Below, in pieces: positions 1-7,928 of a stretch of 19,693 nucleotides of DNA. Position 1 is the first letter of the stretch; each line of letters starts with the position of its first letter. The position numbers and the translations under genes are program-made. Under the pieces are notes generated by a model. The model saw only the letters and a list, made by a program, of their open reading frames with translations, searched no databases and was not told the DNA's origin. Origin of the DNA: PR03 sp031362725 (lineage in GTDB: Bacteria > Myxococcota_A > UBA9160 > PR03); the NCBI GenBank assembly GCA_031362725.1, contig JANLTC010000054.1, positions 1 through 19,693 on the forward strand. The letters run 5' to 3'.

Positions 1-93
1 CGTCAGGTTATTTTTTGTCAGGTTATTGGATTCTGGGTTGTTCGCGACGCCTTCGCACGAACGCCCAATAACCTGACAAAAAATAACCTGACG
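1..93. repeat. Perfect 29-bp inverted repeat with doubled internal motif (REP/BIME-like)
   Basis: The left arm (1-29) and right arm (65-93) are exact reverse complements over 29 bp. Each arm holds two copies of GTCAGGTTATT (2-12 and 17-27; complements on the right) separated by four T. The 35-nt centre contains a smaller inverted pair, GTTCG/CGAAC. The arms may continue past the window edge. The element sits 16 nt beyond the end of the ychF-like gene, so transcripts of that gene would fold into a long hairpin there. The AT-rich doubled motif contrasts with the surrounding GC-rich coding DNA. I infer a mobile palindromic repeat of the REP/RAYT-associated kind, with a possible terminator role; no transposase is in view. 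Confidence 0.8.
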
Positions 94-109
94 CCCGGCA
101 CCTCTCCTC

Positions 110-1141
<1,032 letters not shown>

Positions 1142-1153
1142 GGGGAGCCGAAA

Positions 1154-2722
1154 CTAACGCTTCGGCCAGAAGCGGCCCACGGATTCGAAGCGCTCCCAGA
1201 GCCTCGGAAGCGCCGCGATCTCGCGGCTGGCGGCGTGGGCGGCCCAGCCGGTGAGAAAGCCCGCCGCGCGCAACGGATCGGGACCGGCGCCGAGCCTCCC
1301 CGCGAGCTCGCCGGCGATGCGCTCGGCGACGAGCGCATCGTTCGCAACGCCGAGCGCGTCCTGCAGCGCGGCGAGCCGGCGCGCATAGCGTTGCGCCTTT
1401 TGCTCCGGGAACAGGCCCTGCGTGAACTCGGCCGCGTAGCGGAGTTTCTTCAACTGGATGCGGAGCAGATGGCGCAACTCGGGCGCCGCCCCCGCAACGC
1501 GCCGCGCGAGCTTGCGCGCGTTCCGATGGCGTCGTTCGAGACGCATCGCCGCGTAGTCGCGGGCGGGCAGGAACAGCGACGCCGACGTCGCCGAGAGCGG
1601 CTGCTCGCGCCATTCGCTGCGCGCGAGCCAACGCCGCACCTCGAGCAGGAGCCGCGGATAGCGATCCGAGTGCAGCGCGTCGCGAACCTGCTCATAGCAA
1701 GCGGCGCGCTGGGTGCGGATCTCGCCCTCGAAGCGCGCGAGCACCGCGTCGGCGGGACGGGCGCCGATCGCAGGCAGGAGCCATTCGCTGGCGAAGACGT
1801 CGAAGTCGCGCGCGGGACCGAGGGCGTGGCCGAGCCACGACAGCGATTCCCGAAACGCAGTTCGCTGTCGCTCGGGCAGAACCGGTGCAAAGAACGACAG
1901 CGCCGAGCGCAATCTGCGCACGCCGACGCGCAACTGGTGGACGCCTTCGGGATCGACGCCCAGCACGGCCGCCGCCTCGTTGTCTGCGATCTGGCGCAAG
2001 CAGCCGGAGATCACCGCCACGAGCAGATCTTCGAGCGTCGCGTCCGGGGCGATGTCGACCGCGCGCGCCTTGCGCGGTCGCGCGCCATCGCCGAGCAACA
2101 GTTCGCAGGCGCGTTCGGCCGGGCGTGCGGTGGCCGGGCGCAAAGGAAACGCTTCGAGCAGTTCGAGCGCGAACTGCGCCGGATAGCCCGGATCGCCCGC
2201 ACGCGTCGTGAGCGCGAGCGTGCAGACCGAGACGGGGCCGCGCGCGGTACGCACTTCGCCCGCTTCGAGCGCGAAGCCAATCTCGTTGCCGTCTTCGCGG
2301 AGCAAGCGCGTCTCGCGGGCGAGCTCCACTTCGAACGCGGGCATCAGGGGTCGGCCAGCGACGCACTCGGCGACGCGCGCGCGCAGCTCCGGATCGGGGA
2401 TGCGCGCGAGGTCGGGCGCGTCGCTCGCGAGCACCGTATCGACCGGCGCGGGCTCGGCGGCGCTCGCGGCGCGGAGTCGCGACACGGTCTGCACCGCCAT
2501 CCGGCCGACGCGTCGCACGCACAGCGTGACTTCGGCCCGCGCCAGCGCGAGGTCCGGCGTATCGAAGTACACCGTGCGTTCGCGGCTGCGACGCGGCCGG
2601 CCCTGGGTGAGCGCGGCGAGCAGCGGGTGGCGGCGCAGTCGCGCAATCGCGTTGGACTCGAGCGTCAGCTCGAGCACGGCCGCGGGCGGATTGGCGGGCG
2701 GTGCGGGGGGCGGCGCGACCAT
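1154..2722 (-). CDS. CYTH-CHAD domain protein
   Basis: This 522-residue protein joins an N-terminal CYTH (triphosphate tunnel) domain, about residues 15-210, to a C-terminal CHAD helical domain, about 245-515. CYTH signs are the strand-start ELTLE, the YFDTPDLAL segment, the LCVRR and FEVELARE strands, and FALELLE. CHAD signs are VHQLRVGVRRLRSALSFF, the GPARDFDV segment and the basic QLKKLRYAAEF helix. In known families, CHAD binds inorganic polyphosphate and CYTH hydrolyses or binds triphosphates, so a polyphosphate-related role is likely. The usual ExExK motif is degraded to ELTLE, which may mean loss of catalysis. I chose the ATG at 2722 because the open frame upstream is proline- and arginine-rich without domain content and the CYTH strand begins just after this Met. 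The ychF-like gene follows after 12 nt. Confidence 0.85.
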   Translation of the reverse strand: MVAPPPAPPANPPAAVLELTLESNAIARLRRHPLLAALTQGRPRRSRERTVYFDTPDLALARAEVTLCVRRVGRMAVQTVSRLRAASAAEPAPVDTVLASDAPDLARIPDPELRARVAECVAGRPLMPAFEVELARETRLLREDGNEIGFALEAGEVRTARGPVSVCTLALTTRAGDPGYPAQFALELLEAFPLRPATARPAERACELLLGDGARPRKARAVDIAPDATLEDLLVAVISGCLRQIADNEAAAVLGVDPEGVHQLRVGVRRLRSALSFFAPVLPERQRTAFRESLSWLGHALGPARDFDVFASEWLLPAIGARPADAVLARFEGEIRTQRAACYEQVRDALHSDRYPRLLLEVRRWLARSEWREQPLSATSASLFLPARDYAAMRLERRHRNARKLARRVAGAAPELRHLLRIQLKKLRYAAEFTQGLFPEQKAQRYARRLAALQDALGVANDALVAERIAGELAGRLGAGPDPLRAAGFLTGWAAHAASREIAALPRLWERFESVGRFWPKR

Positions 2723-2877
2723 GGATCTCGCGAGTGTGAGGTTCCGTCGACCCGATGCACAAGCCCGAGGCGGAGGCCTGTCCCTCCAGTCCCCGGTTCG
2801 TCCACGAGAAGGACCGTCCCTTTTCTCCATTTTCTTCCCGAGTTGCGGGCGGATTGCCGGCTAGAATGCCGCGCAAG

Positions 2878-3504
2878 ATGGCCACGGACGATCTCGCACC
2901 CGAGCTTCCGAGCAAGCGCAAGCCGCTGTTTCGGCACCCGTTTCGGCGGAAGACGCTGAAGCCGCGCACGGGGCTGCTGTACCTGGCCGGTGCCGCGGCG
3001 CTGCTCGCAGCGCGACCGGAGCCTGCCCTCTTCGCCGCTGGCTTCGTCGCGATCGCGATCGGACAGTCGCTGCGACTTTGGGCGACCGGCTACCTGCTGA
3101 AGACCGATGAGCTGACGACGGCCGGCCCGTACGCCCATCTGCGACACCCGCTCTACGCGGGCTCGCTGCTGATGGGGAGTGGCTTCGCGTTGGTGGCCGG
3201 ACGGGCGGTGGCGATGATCGTGATCCCGCTCGGGCTCGCCTTCTACTTCGGCTACTACCTTCGCTACAAGGAACGCGTCGAGTCGGAGCGCCTCGAAGCC
3301 CTCTACGGCGATGCGTTCCGCGCCTATCGCGCCGCGGTGCCCACGATCATTCCGCGTCTCTCGCCGTGGCACCCGGCGTCGCAGGTGGAAACGCCCTCGT
3401 GGCGACTCGACCGCGTGATCGAGAACGACGAGCAGACCGCCTTCGTCTACACCGTGCTCGCGCTCACCGCGATCGTCGCGATCTGGCTCTATCGGACCCT
3501 GTAG
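2878..3504 (+). CDS. Isoprenylcysteine carboxyl methyltransferase (ICMT)-family membrane methyltransferase
   Basis: This is a 208-residue integral membrane protein. Hydrophobic segments follow a basic N-terminus: two near residues 25-60, a helical hairpin around 95-130, and a last segment at the C-terminus. The family signature is visible as TAGPYAHLRHPLYAG, followed by the ERVESERLEALYGDAFRAYR stretch and a PTIIPRL tail, matching the ICMT/PEMT fold where the RHPxY motif and the later Glu/Tyr residues bind S-adenosylmethionine. Bacterial members methylate varied, mostly unknown, lipophilic substrates; I cannot name one. Two in-frame ATGs (2866 and 2878) are possible and neither has a strong ribosome-binding site. 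The 3' end overlaps the convergent glutamine amidotransferase gene by 41 bp. Confidence 0.82.
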   Translation: MATDDLAPELPSKRKPLFRHPFRRKTLKPRTGLLYLAGAAALLAARPEPALFAAGFVAIAIGQSLRLWATGYLLKTDELTTAGPYAHLRHPLYAGSLLMGSGFALVAGRAVAMIVIPLGLAFYFGYYLRYKERVESERLEALYGDAFRAYRAAVPTIIPRLSPWHPASQVETPSWRLDRVIENDEQTAFVYTVLALTAIVAIWLYRTL

Positions 3505-4360
3505 TTCCCAGCGACTCCAGCCAGTTGCGAACTTCAATCGTACGCTTTTCCGCGTCGAGTAGATCCGCGTCGATGCCCAGTTCCGCAGCGAGATCGCAGC
3601 GCGTCGGATCCGCGTGCAGCGCCTCCAGCCGAGCGACGTAGGTGTCGGCCGCTTCATCGTCCGCGAAGGTTCCCTGGTCGATGAGTTCGCGTTTGCGGAT
3701 GCGACCCAGCGCGGCGACCTCATGCGGATCGTATTCCGGGTGATACTGGAGCGCCCAGAAGCGCCCGCGACCGCGCTCGACCGCGACCGCCTGCACGGCG
3801 CTCCACGCGTTCGACGCCAGCGGCTGCGCGCCGTCGGATAGCTCGACGACTTCGTCCGCATGACTCGTGAATGCGCTGAAGCGGGACGGCTTGCCACGAT
3901 AGAGCGGATGCGCGCGGCCCTCGACCGACAGCGTTACGTGTCTCGCAACGCCGAACTCGCGCCCCTTCGGGCTCGCCGCACAGCGACCGCCAGCCGCCGT
4001 CACCGAAAGCTGTGCAGCCCAGCAGCTTCCGAAGCTCGGAAGGCCCGCTTCGTAGACGACGCGCGCGAGCTCGAGTTGACGACGCACGCGGACGTCGGTC
4101 GGGTCGTAGATCGTGAGGTTCGAGCCGGTCCAGCAGATGCCATCGTAGTCAGCGAGCGCGATGCCCGACGGCAACTGGGGATCGGGATCGGCGGGATACG
4201 CCAGGTCGATCACCGCGTCGCGCACGAGCGTGCGCAGCATCCGCTCGTAGAGTCGGCCGGCTTCGGTTCCGCCGGCGGCGCGCACGGCGGCGCGCCCTTC
4301 CGGTGCATACGCGTCGAGCACGAGCAGATGCAGGCCCGTCGCCGCCGTCACTGCCGTCAT
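3464..4360 (-). CDS. Class I glutamine amidotransferase-like protein
   Basis: This 298-residue protein has the class I glutamine amidotransferase fold. The nucleophile elbow is GSCWAAQ with Cys113, where many relatives have GxCxG. The partner residues are His207 and Glu209 in QYHPEYD, so the Cys-His-Glu triad is complete. The DGICWTGSNLTIYD stretch before the elbow resembles stand-alone GMP-synthase-like amidotransferases of proteobacteria. Such enzymes release ammonia from glutamine or hydrolyse gamma-glutamyl bonds; the acceptor is unknown. Its ATG overlaps the TGA of the upstream TauD-family gene (ATGA, 4357-4360), so the two are almost certainly one transcript with translational coupling. 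The C-terminal Arg/Ser-rich tail is read from DNA that encodes the end of the ICMT-like gene on the opposite strand. Confidence 0.85.
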   Translation of the reverse strand: MTAVTAATGLHLLVLDAYAPEGRAAVRAAGGTEAGRLYERMLRTLVRDAVIDLAYPADPDPQLPSGIALADYDGICWTGSNLTIYDPTDVRVRRQLELARVVYEAGLPSFGSCWAAQLSVTAAGGRCAASPKGREFGVARHVTLSVEGRAHPLYRGKPSRFSAFTSHADEVVELSDGAQPLASNAWSAVQAVAVERGRGRFWALQYHPEYDPHEVAALGRIRKRELIDQGTFADDEAADTYVARLEALHADPTRCDLAAELGIDADLLDAEKRTIEVRNWLESLGTTGSDRARSRRSR

Positions 4361-5214
4361 CGGGCCGGACGCGTTCCTTCGAGCGTCACGCGGTACATGA
4401 CGCGTTCGAAGTCGGCGTAGTCGTCGATCGCGTAGTGCTGCACGCTGCGGTTGTCCCAGAGCGCGAGCGAGCCGGGCGCCCAGCGGAGCCGGCAGCTGAA
4501 CTCCGGTCGCGCGGCGTGGGCGTACAGCATCGCGAGCAGCGCGTCGCTCTCGTGTGACGTCAGCCCGAGGATCCGCTGCGTGAACATGGCATTCACATAC
4601 AGGCTCTTGCGTCCCGTCTCGGGATGGGTGCGCACGACCGGATGCTCCACCTCGTCGTAGATCGCGTCCGAGTAGGTGTAGGTGATCGGAGCTTCGCCTT
4701 TGTACTTGGCGTTGCCGGTGGTGCGCGGATCATAGGCGCGCGAGGCGCTGTGCACCGCGACGAGCGGTTCGAGCATCGCCTTCATCGGCGCGGAAAGCGT
4801 CTCGTAGGCCAGTTCCATCGATGCGTAGATCGTGTCGCCGCCGACGGGTGGCACCTTCTCGCCATACAGAATCGTGAACGATGTCGGCTTCTCGAAGAAG
4901 CTGTTGTCGGTATGCCATGACGTTCCAAAGAACGCGCGCTCGCCGGCGGGCTTCAGCACGCGGATCAACTCGGGATGGTCGGCCATTCCGTTTGCGATCG
5001 GATGCACCTCGGGCGTACCGAGCCGGCGCGCGAATGCGAGTTGCGCCTCGCGCGTGAGCTTCTGGTCGCGAAGCACGATCACGCCATGGCGGAGCAGCGC
5101 GTTGCGGAGTGCGCGGAGCGTCGCGTCGTCCTGCGCCACCGCGACGTCCACGCCCAGCACTTCCGCACCTAGCGATCCAGCCAGGGGCTGCACTTCGATC
5201 GGCCGCTGCACCAT
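4357..5214 (-). CDS. TauD/TfdA-family Fe(II)/2-oxoglutarate-dependent dioxygenase
   Basis: This 285-residue cytoplasmic enzyme is very close in length to TauD. The iron-binding facial triad is His101 and Asp103 (WHTDNSF) with distal His260 in WDNRSVQHYA; Arg271 in RVMYR is positioned to bind 2-oxoglutarate. Family members hydroxylate substrates such as taurine, alkyl sulfates or 2,4-D, releasing sulfite, sulfate or phenol with CO2 and succinate; the substrate here cannot be read from the sequence. I chose the ATG at 5214 because the family fold starts at PIEVQPLAGSLGAEV; the upstream open frame is low-complexity. It is translationally coupled to the downstream amidotransferase by a 4-bp overlap, an unusual partner for a TauD enzyme. 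A 341-bp gap separates it from the divergent DUF1552 gene. Confidence 0.9.
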   Translation of the reverse strand: MVQRPIEVQPLAGSLGAEVLGVDVAVAQDDATLRALRNALLRHGVIVLRDQKLTREAQLAFARRLGTPEVHPIANGMADHPELIRVLKPAGERAFFGTSWHTDNSFFEKPTSFTILYGEKVPPVGGDTIYASMELAYETLSAPMKAMLEPLVAVHSASRAYDPRTTGNAKYKGEAPITYTYSDAIYDEVEHPVVRTHPETGRKSLYVNAMFTQRILGLTSHESDALLAMLYAHAARPEFSCRLRWAPGSLALWDNRSVQHYAIDDYADFERVMYRVTLEGTRPAR

Positions 5215-5555
5215 CGCTTCGCTCCTCGGGCTGGGGCCGCAGCGCGACCCGGTGATCGCGTCGCAGCATACTGCCGCTTGCGTGCCTGTCGCGATCCCGC
5301 CGGGCGCCGGAGCGCCCGCCATGCGGCGCGCTTGACGAGGCCCCGCCAGCGGCGAATCCGCGAATCGCGAGGCCGGGTTGGGCGGCGCTTTGCGCGACCC
5401 GCGCGACTCCGCCCGCTGTAATGCGGCGCACATTGTGCGGCGCCGACGCGGCCGATGAGAGGAGGGAACCCGGAGCGAGTACCCACACGGAGGTGGCGTG
5501 CCCTGCTCGATGAACGGAGGGCCAGGCGCTCTGCACCCTCCGCGGAGGCCGTTCC
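5215..5555. promoter_or_regulatory. Divergent intergenic region between TauD-family and DUF1552 genes
   Basis: This 341-bp spacer must hold promoters for two divergent units. I see no convincing -35/-10 pair. It contains a hairpin CGGGCGC-CGGA-GCGCCCG (5301-5318), an 11-nt palindrome CGCGAATCGCG (5359-5369), and a 13-nt odd palindrome CGCACATTGTGCG (5427-5439) flanked by TGCGGCGC direct repeats, the best operator candidate. Near the DUF1552 start, purine-rich GGAGG-like tracts recur, and CGGAGGG (5515-5521) can pair with CCCTCCG (5536-5542) just before the true Shine-Dalgarno. None of these is confirmed as functional. Confidence 0.4.
5544..5548 (+). promoter_or_regulatory. Strong Shine-Dalgarno that fixes the DUF1552 GTG start
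   Basis: GGAGG lies 7 nt upstream of the GTG at 5556. This supports that start over the ATG/GTG codons a few bases downstream. It is immediately preceded by CCTCCG, making the 12-nt palindrome CCTCCGCGGAGG (5537-5548), which could mask the site in the mRNA. Confidence 0.7.
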
Positions 5556-6893
5556 GTGAGACATGTGCCGTGGCTCGATATCGATCGCGCGCGCCTGTCG
5601 CGGCGAACATTCCTGCGCGGCGCTGGCGTCGCGGTGGCGCTCCCGTTCCTCGAAGCGATGTGGCCGCGCGCCGCGCACGCCCAGGCCGCTGCGAGCGCGC
5701 GACGCTTTCTGGCGTGGTACGTGCCCAACGGCATCAACATGGCCGATTGGACGCCCTCGACGACCGGGACGGACTACACGCTTCCACCGATCCTCGTGCC
5801 GCTCGCGCCGGTCCGTGACGATGTGCTTGTGCTGACCGGACTCGCGAATCTGGCTGCCGCTGCGAATCTGCCGGGCGACCACGCACGTGGTACCGGTTCG
5901 TTCCTCAGCGCACGGCAGGTCAAGTTCACCGCCGGCGCGGATATCGAGAACGGCATCTCGCTCGACCAGCGCATCGCGCAGTCGATCGGCGAAGCGACAT
6001 CGCTGCCGTCACTCCAACTCGGCGCCGAAAGCGGCAGCTCGACCGGCAACTGTGACTCCGGCTATTCGTGCGCCTATGCGCGCAACATCTCGTGGGCGGG
6101 CACACAAACCCCGCTCGCGAAGGAGACGAACCCGGTATCGGCGTTCCAGCGACTCTTCCAGGGCGCGGGGACGCTGCTGCCACCCGCAGAGATCGAGCGG
6201 CGCCGGCTGCTTCGACTCTCGATCCTCGACACCGTCAGCGAAGACGCGAACCGCCTGCGCCTCGAACTCGGTAGCTCCGATCGCCAGAAGCTCGACGAGT
6301 ATCTGACGGGCGTGCGCGCGCTCGAATTGCGTTTGCAGAGCATCAGCAGTTCCCAATGTGACGCCACCGAGCCGACCGAACCGGCCGACTTCGTCGCGCG
6401 ATTGGATGCGATGATCGACCTGATGGTGCTGGCGTTCCAATGCGACCGCACCCGCGTCGTCTCGTTCATGCAGGCGAACGCCGGCTCGAACCAGACCTAT
6501 CCGTGGCTCGACGTGCTCGACGGCCACCACCAGATCTCGCACCACCAGGGAAATCCGGCCAACCTCGCGATGCTGCGCACGATCAACACCTGGGAGGTCG
6601 GGAGATTCGCAGCGCTGGTGGCGCGGCTCGCGGCGATAGAGGAGCCGGACGGGTCGCTGCTCGACTCGTCGCTGCTGTTCTTTTCGTCCGAGATCGAAGA
6701 TGGCGACTCGCACAGTCACTCCAACATGCCGATCCTGCTCGCGGGTGGCGGCGGTGGCGCGGTGCAGCCGGGCCGCCATCTCCGTTTCACCGGATCGCCG
6801 CCGGTGGCAAATCTGTTCTTGACGGTGCTGCGCGCGTTCGGCATTCAGGACGCCACGTTCGGGCAGCACGGTACGGCCCCGCTCACGCTGTGA
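5556..6893 (+). CDS. DUF1552 domain protein, Tat-exported
   Basis: This 445-residue protein begins with a twin-arginine signal: SRRTFL at residues 15-20, a hydrophobic core (GAGVAVALPFLEAM) and a likely cleavage site near AHAQ. It should therefore be folded before export to the periplasm. The mature part shows the DUF1552 pattern: AWYVPNGINM near the N-terminus, then LTGL, the CDSGYSCAY region, a long helical segment, and DGHHQISHH. The molecular function of DUF1552 is unknown. In Planctomycetes and Myxococcota such genes usually follow DUF1592/DUF1588 cytochrome-like genes; here the partner is instead a decaheme cytochrome that starts 60 bp downstream on the same strand. The GTG start has an excellent GGAGG. 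The neighbourhood suggests a periplasmic role linked to the electron-transfer conduit, which is inference. Confidence 0.88.
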   Translation: MRHVPWLDIDRARLSRRTFLRGAGVAVALPFLEAMWPRAAHAQAAASARRFLAWYVPNGINMADWTPSTTGTDYTLPPILVPLAPVRDDVLVLTGLANLAAAANLPGDHARGTGSFLSARQVKFTAGADIENGISLDQRIAQSIGEATSLPSLQLGAESGSSTGNCDSGYSCAYARNISWAGTQTPLAKETNPVSAFQRLFQGAGTLLPPAEIERRRLLRLSILDTVSEDANRLRLELGSSDRQKLDEYLTGVRALELRLQSISSSQCDATEPTEPADFVARLDAMIDLMVLAFQCDRTRVVSFMQANAGSNQTYPWLDVLDGHHQISHHQGNPANLAMLRTINTWEVGRFAALVARLAAIEEPDGSLLDSSLLFFSSEIEDGDSHSHSNMPILLAGGGGGAVQPGRHLRFTGSPPVANLFLTVLRAFGIQDATFGQHGTAPLTL

Positions 6894-6953
6894 AGCGAGC
6901 TACGCTGCCCCGCGAGTCGCCCCGAGAAACGCGAGAGTGCGAGTGCGGAGAGC

Positions 6954-7928
6954 GTGAGCAGCGTCGCAACGAAGCGGTACGCGGCGATCGGTGGCATCGG
7001 CTGCGCCGCGCTCGTCGCGTGCGCGCTCGCCTGGACCCCGCTCGCGCCGCGCCGCGTCGCTGCCGTCAAGGACGCCGAACCGATCGGCGCAGTCGAGTGC
7101 GCGGGCTGCCACGCGAAGGTGCAGGGCCACGAGCGCATCGCCTCCTATCACGCTGATTGCGAAGCCTGCCACGGCGGCGGTTCGCTGCACGCCGAGACCC
7201 AGGAGCCCGAAGACATCCGCTTTCCGAGCGCGGCCGACTGCCTCGGCTGCCATGAGCGCGGTCGCGACACGCATCTCGAGTGGGGCACCGGCGAGCATGC
7301 CCGAGCCGGGCTGCTGTGCTCGGATTGCCACAACGTGCACGAGCCCTCGCGCCACCACCTGCGCCGCGCTGGCGGCACCGCGCTCGCACCGCGCAGCGCA
7401 GCGCCGCCGGGACTGTTCCTCGGTGACGATGCCTCGCGGCTGTGCATCGAGTGTCACGAGGATGTGGCGGCGCGTTTCCAGTTTCCATCACACCATCCGG
7501 TCAACGAAGGTCAGCTCTCCTGCATCAGCTGCCACGACCCTCACGGCGACACGCGCGTGCGCGCGGGCGATGTGAACCAGCGCTGCGTCGGCTGCCATCA
7601 AGAGCAGGCCGGACCGTGGGTGTACGAGCACGAACCCGTCGTCGAAGACTGCACCGAGTGTCACGACCCGCACGGCGCGCCGTCGAACGCATTGCTCTCG
7701 GCACCGCAGCCGGTCGTCTGCCTGGGCTGCCACACGCTCGCCGACCTCTGGCATCACAACGTGACGGGCACCGGCATTCGCGGCAACACCGGCGCCACAG
7801 AGGACTTCCCGCCTGCCAGCAGCGGTGCGGCCGTGAAGCCGCTCGAAGCGCGCACTTTCCTGCGCGGCTGCACCAACTGCCATGGAGCGATCCATGGCTC
7901 GTACACCGATGAAACTCTCCAGCACTGA
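6954..7928 (+). CDS. Decaheme c-type cytochrome, DmsE/MtrA/PioA family
   Basis: This 324-residue exported cytochrome has ten CXXCH haem-binding motifs, with first cysteines at residues 49, 69, 96, 122, 164, 190, 211, 233, 256 and 306. Many further His residues can serve as distal ligands (for example SHHP at 179-182, the DPHG repeats and WHH). An N-terminal hydrophobic stretch (about 9-30) is the signal or anchor. Ten haems at about 320 residues match the DmsE/MtrA family, which inserts in an outer-membrane barrel and carries electrons between periplasm and cell surface. The barrel gene follows with a 35-bp overlap, confirming the family. The start is GTG with GGAG only 3 nt upstream, a tight spacing, but no other in-frame start is available nearby. 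It may act in extracellular respiration or in electron uptake; the sequence does not decide. Confidence 0.93.
   Translation: MSSVATKRYAAIGGIGCAALVACALAWTPLAPRRVAAVKDAEPIGAVECAGCHAKVQGHERIASYHADCEACHGGGSLHAETQEPEDIRFPSAADCLGCHERGRDTHLEWGTGEHARAGLLCSDCHNVHEPSRHHLRRAGGTALAPRSAAPPGLFLGDDASRLCIECHEDVAARFQFPSHHPVNEGQLSCISCHDPHGDTRVRAGDVNQRCVGCHQEQAGPWVYEHEPVVEDCTECHDPHGAPSNALLSAPQPVVCLGCHTLADLWHHNVTGTGIRGNTGATEDFPPASSGAAVKPLEARTFLRGCTNCHGAIHGSYTDETLQH

Noticed and set aside
1..93. Simple intrinsic terminator of the ychF-like gene
   Set aside because: A 29-bp perfect stem with duplicated motifs and a 35-nt centre far exceeds a normal terminator, and no U-tract follows. A termination side effect is still possible.
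1235..2959. Long plus-strand open frame opposite the CYTH-CHAD gene
   Set aside because: Its translation is Arg/Ala/Glu-rich with no domain features, and it mirrors a well-supported minus-strand gene. It is an antisense artefact of high GC content.
5498..5818. Small leader or overlapping ORF starting GTG at 5498 with a GGAGG upstream
   Set aside because: It overlaps the DUF1552 gene in another frame, its translation lacks any features beyond GC-rich composition, and purine-rich tracts are frequent in this leader.
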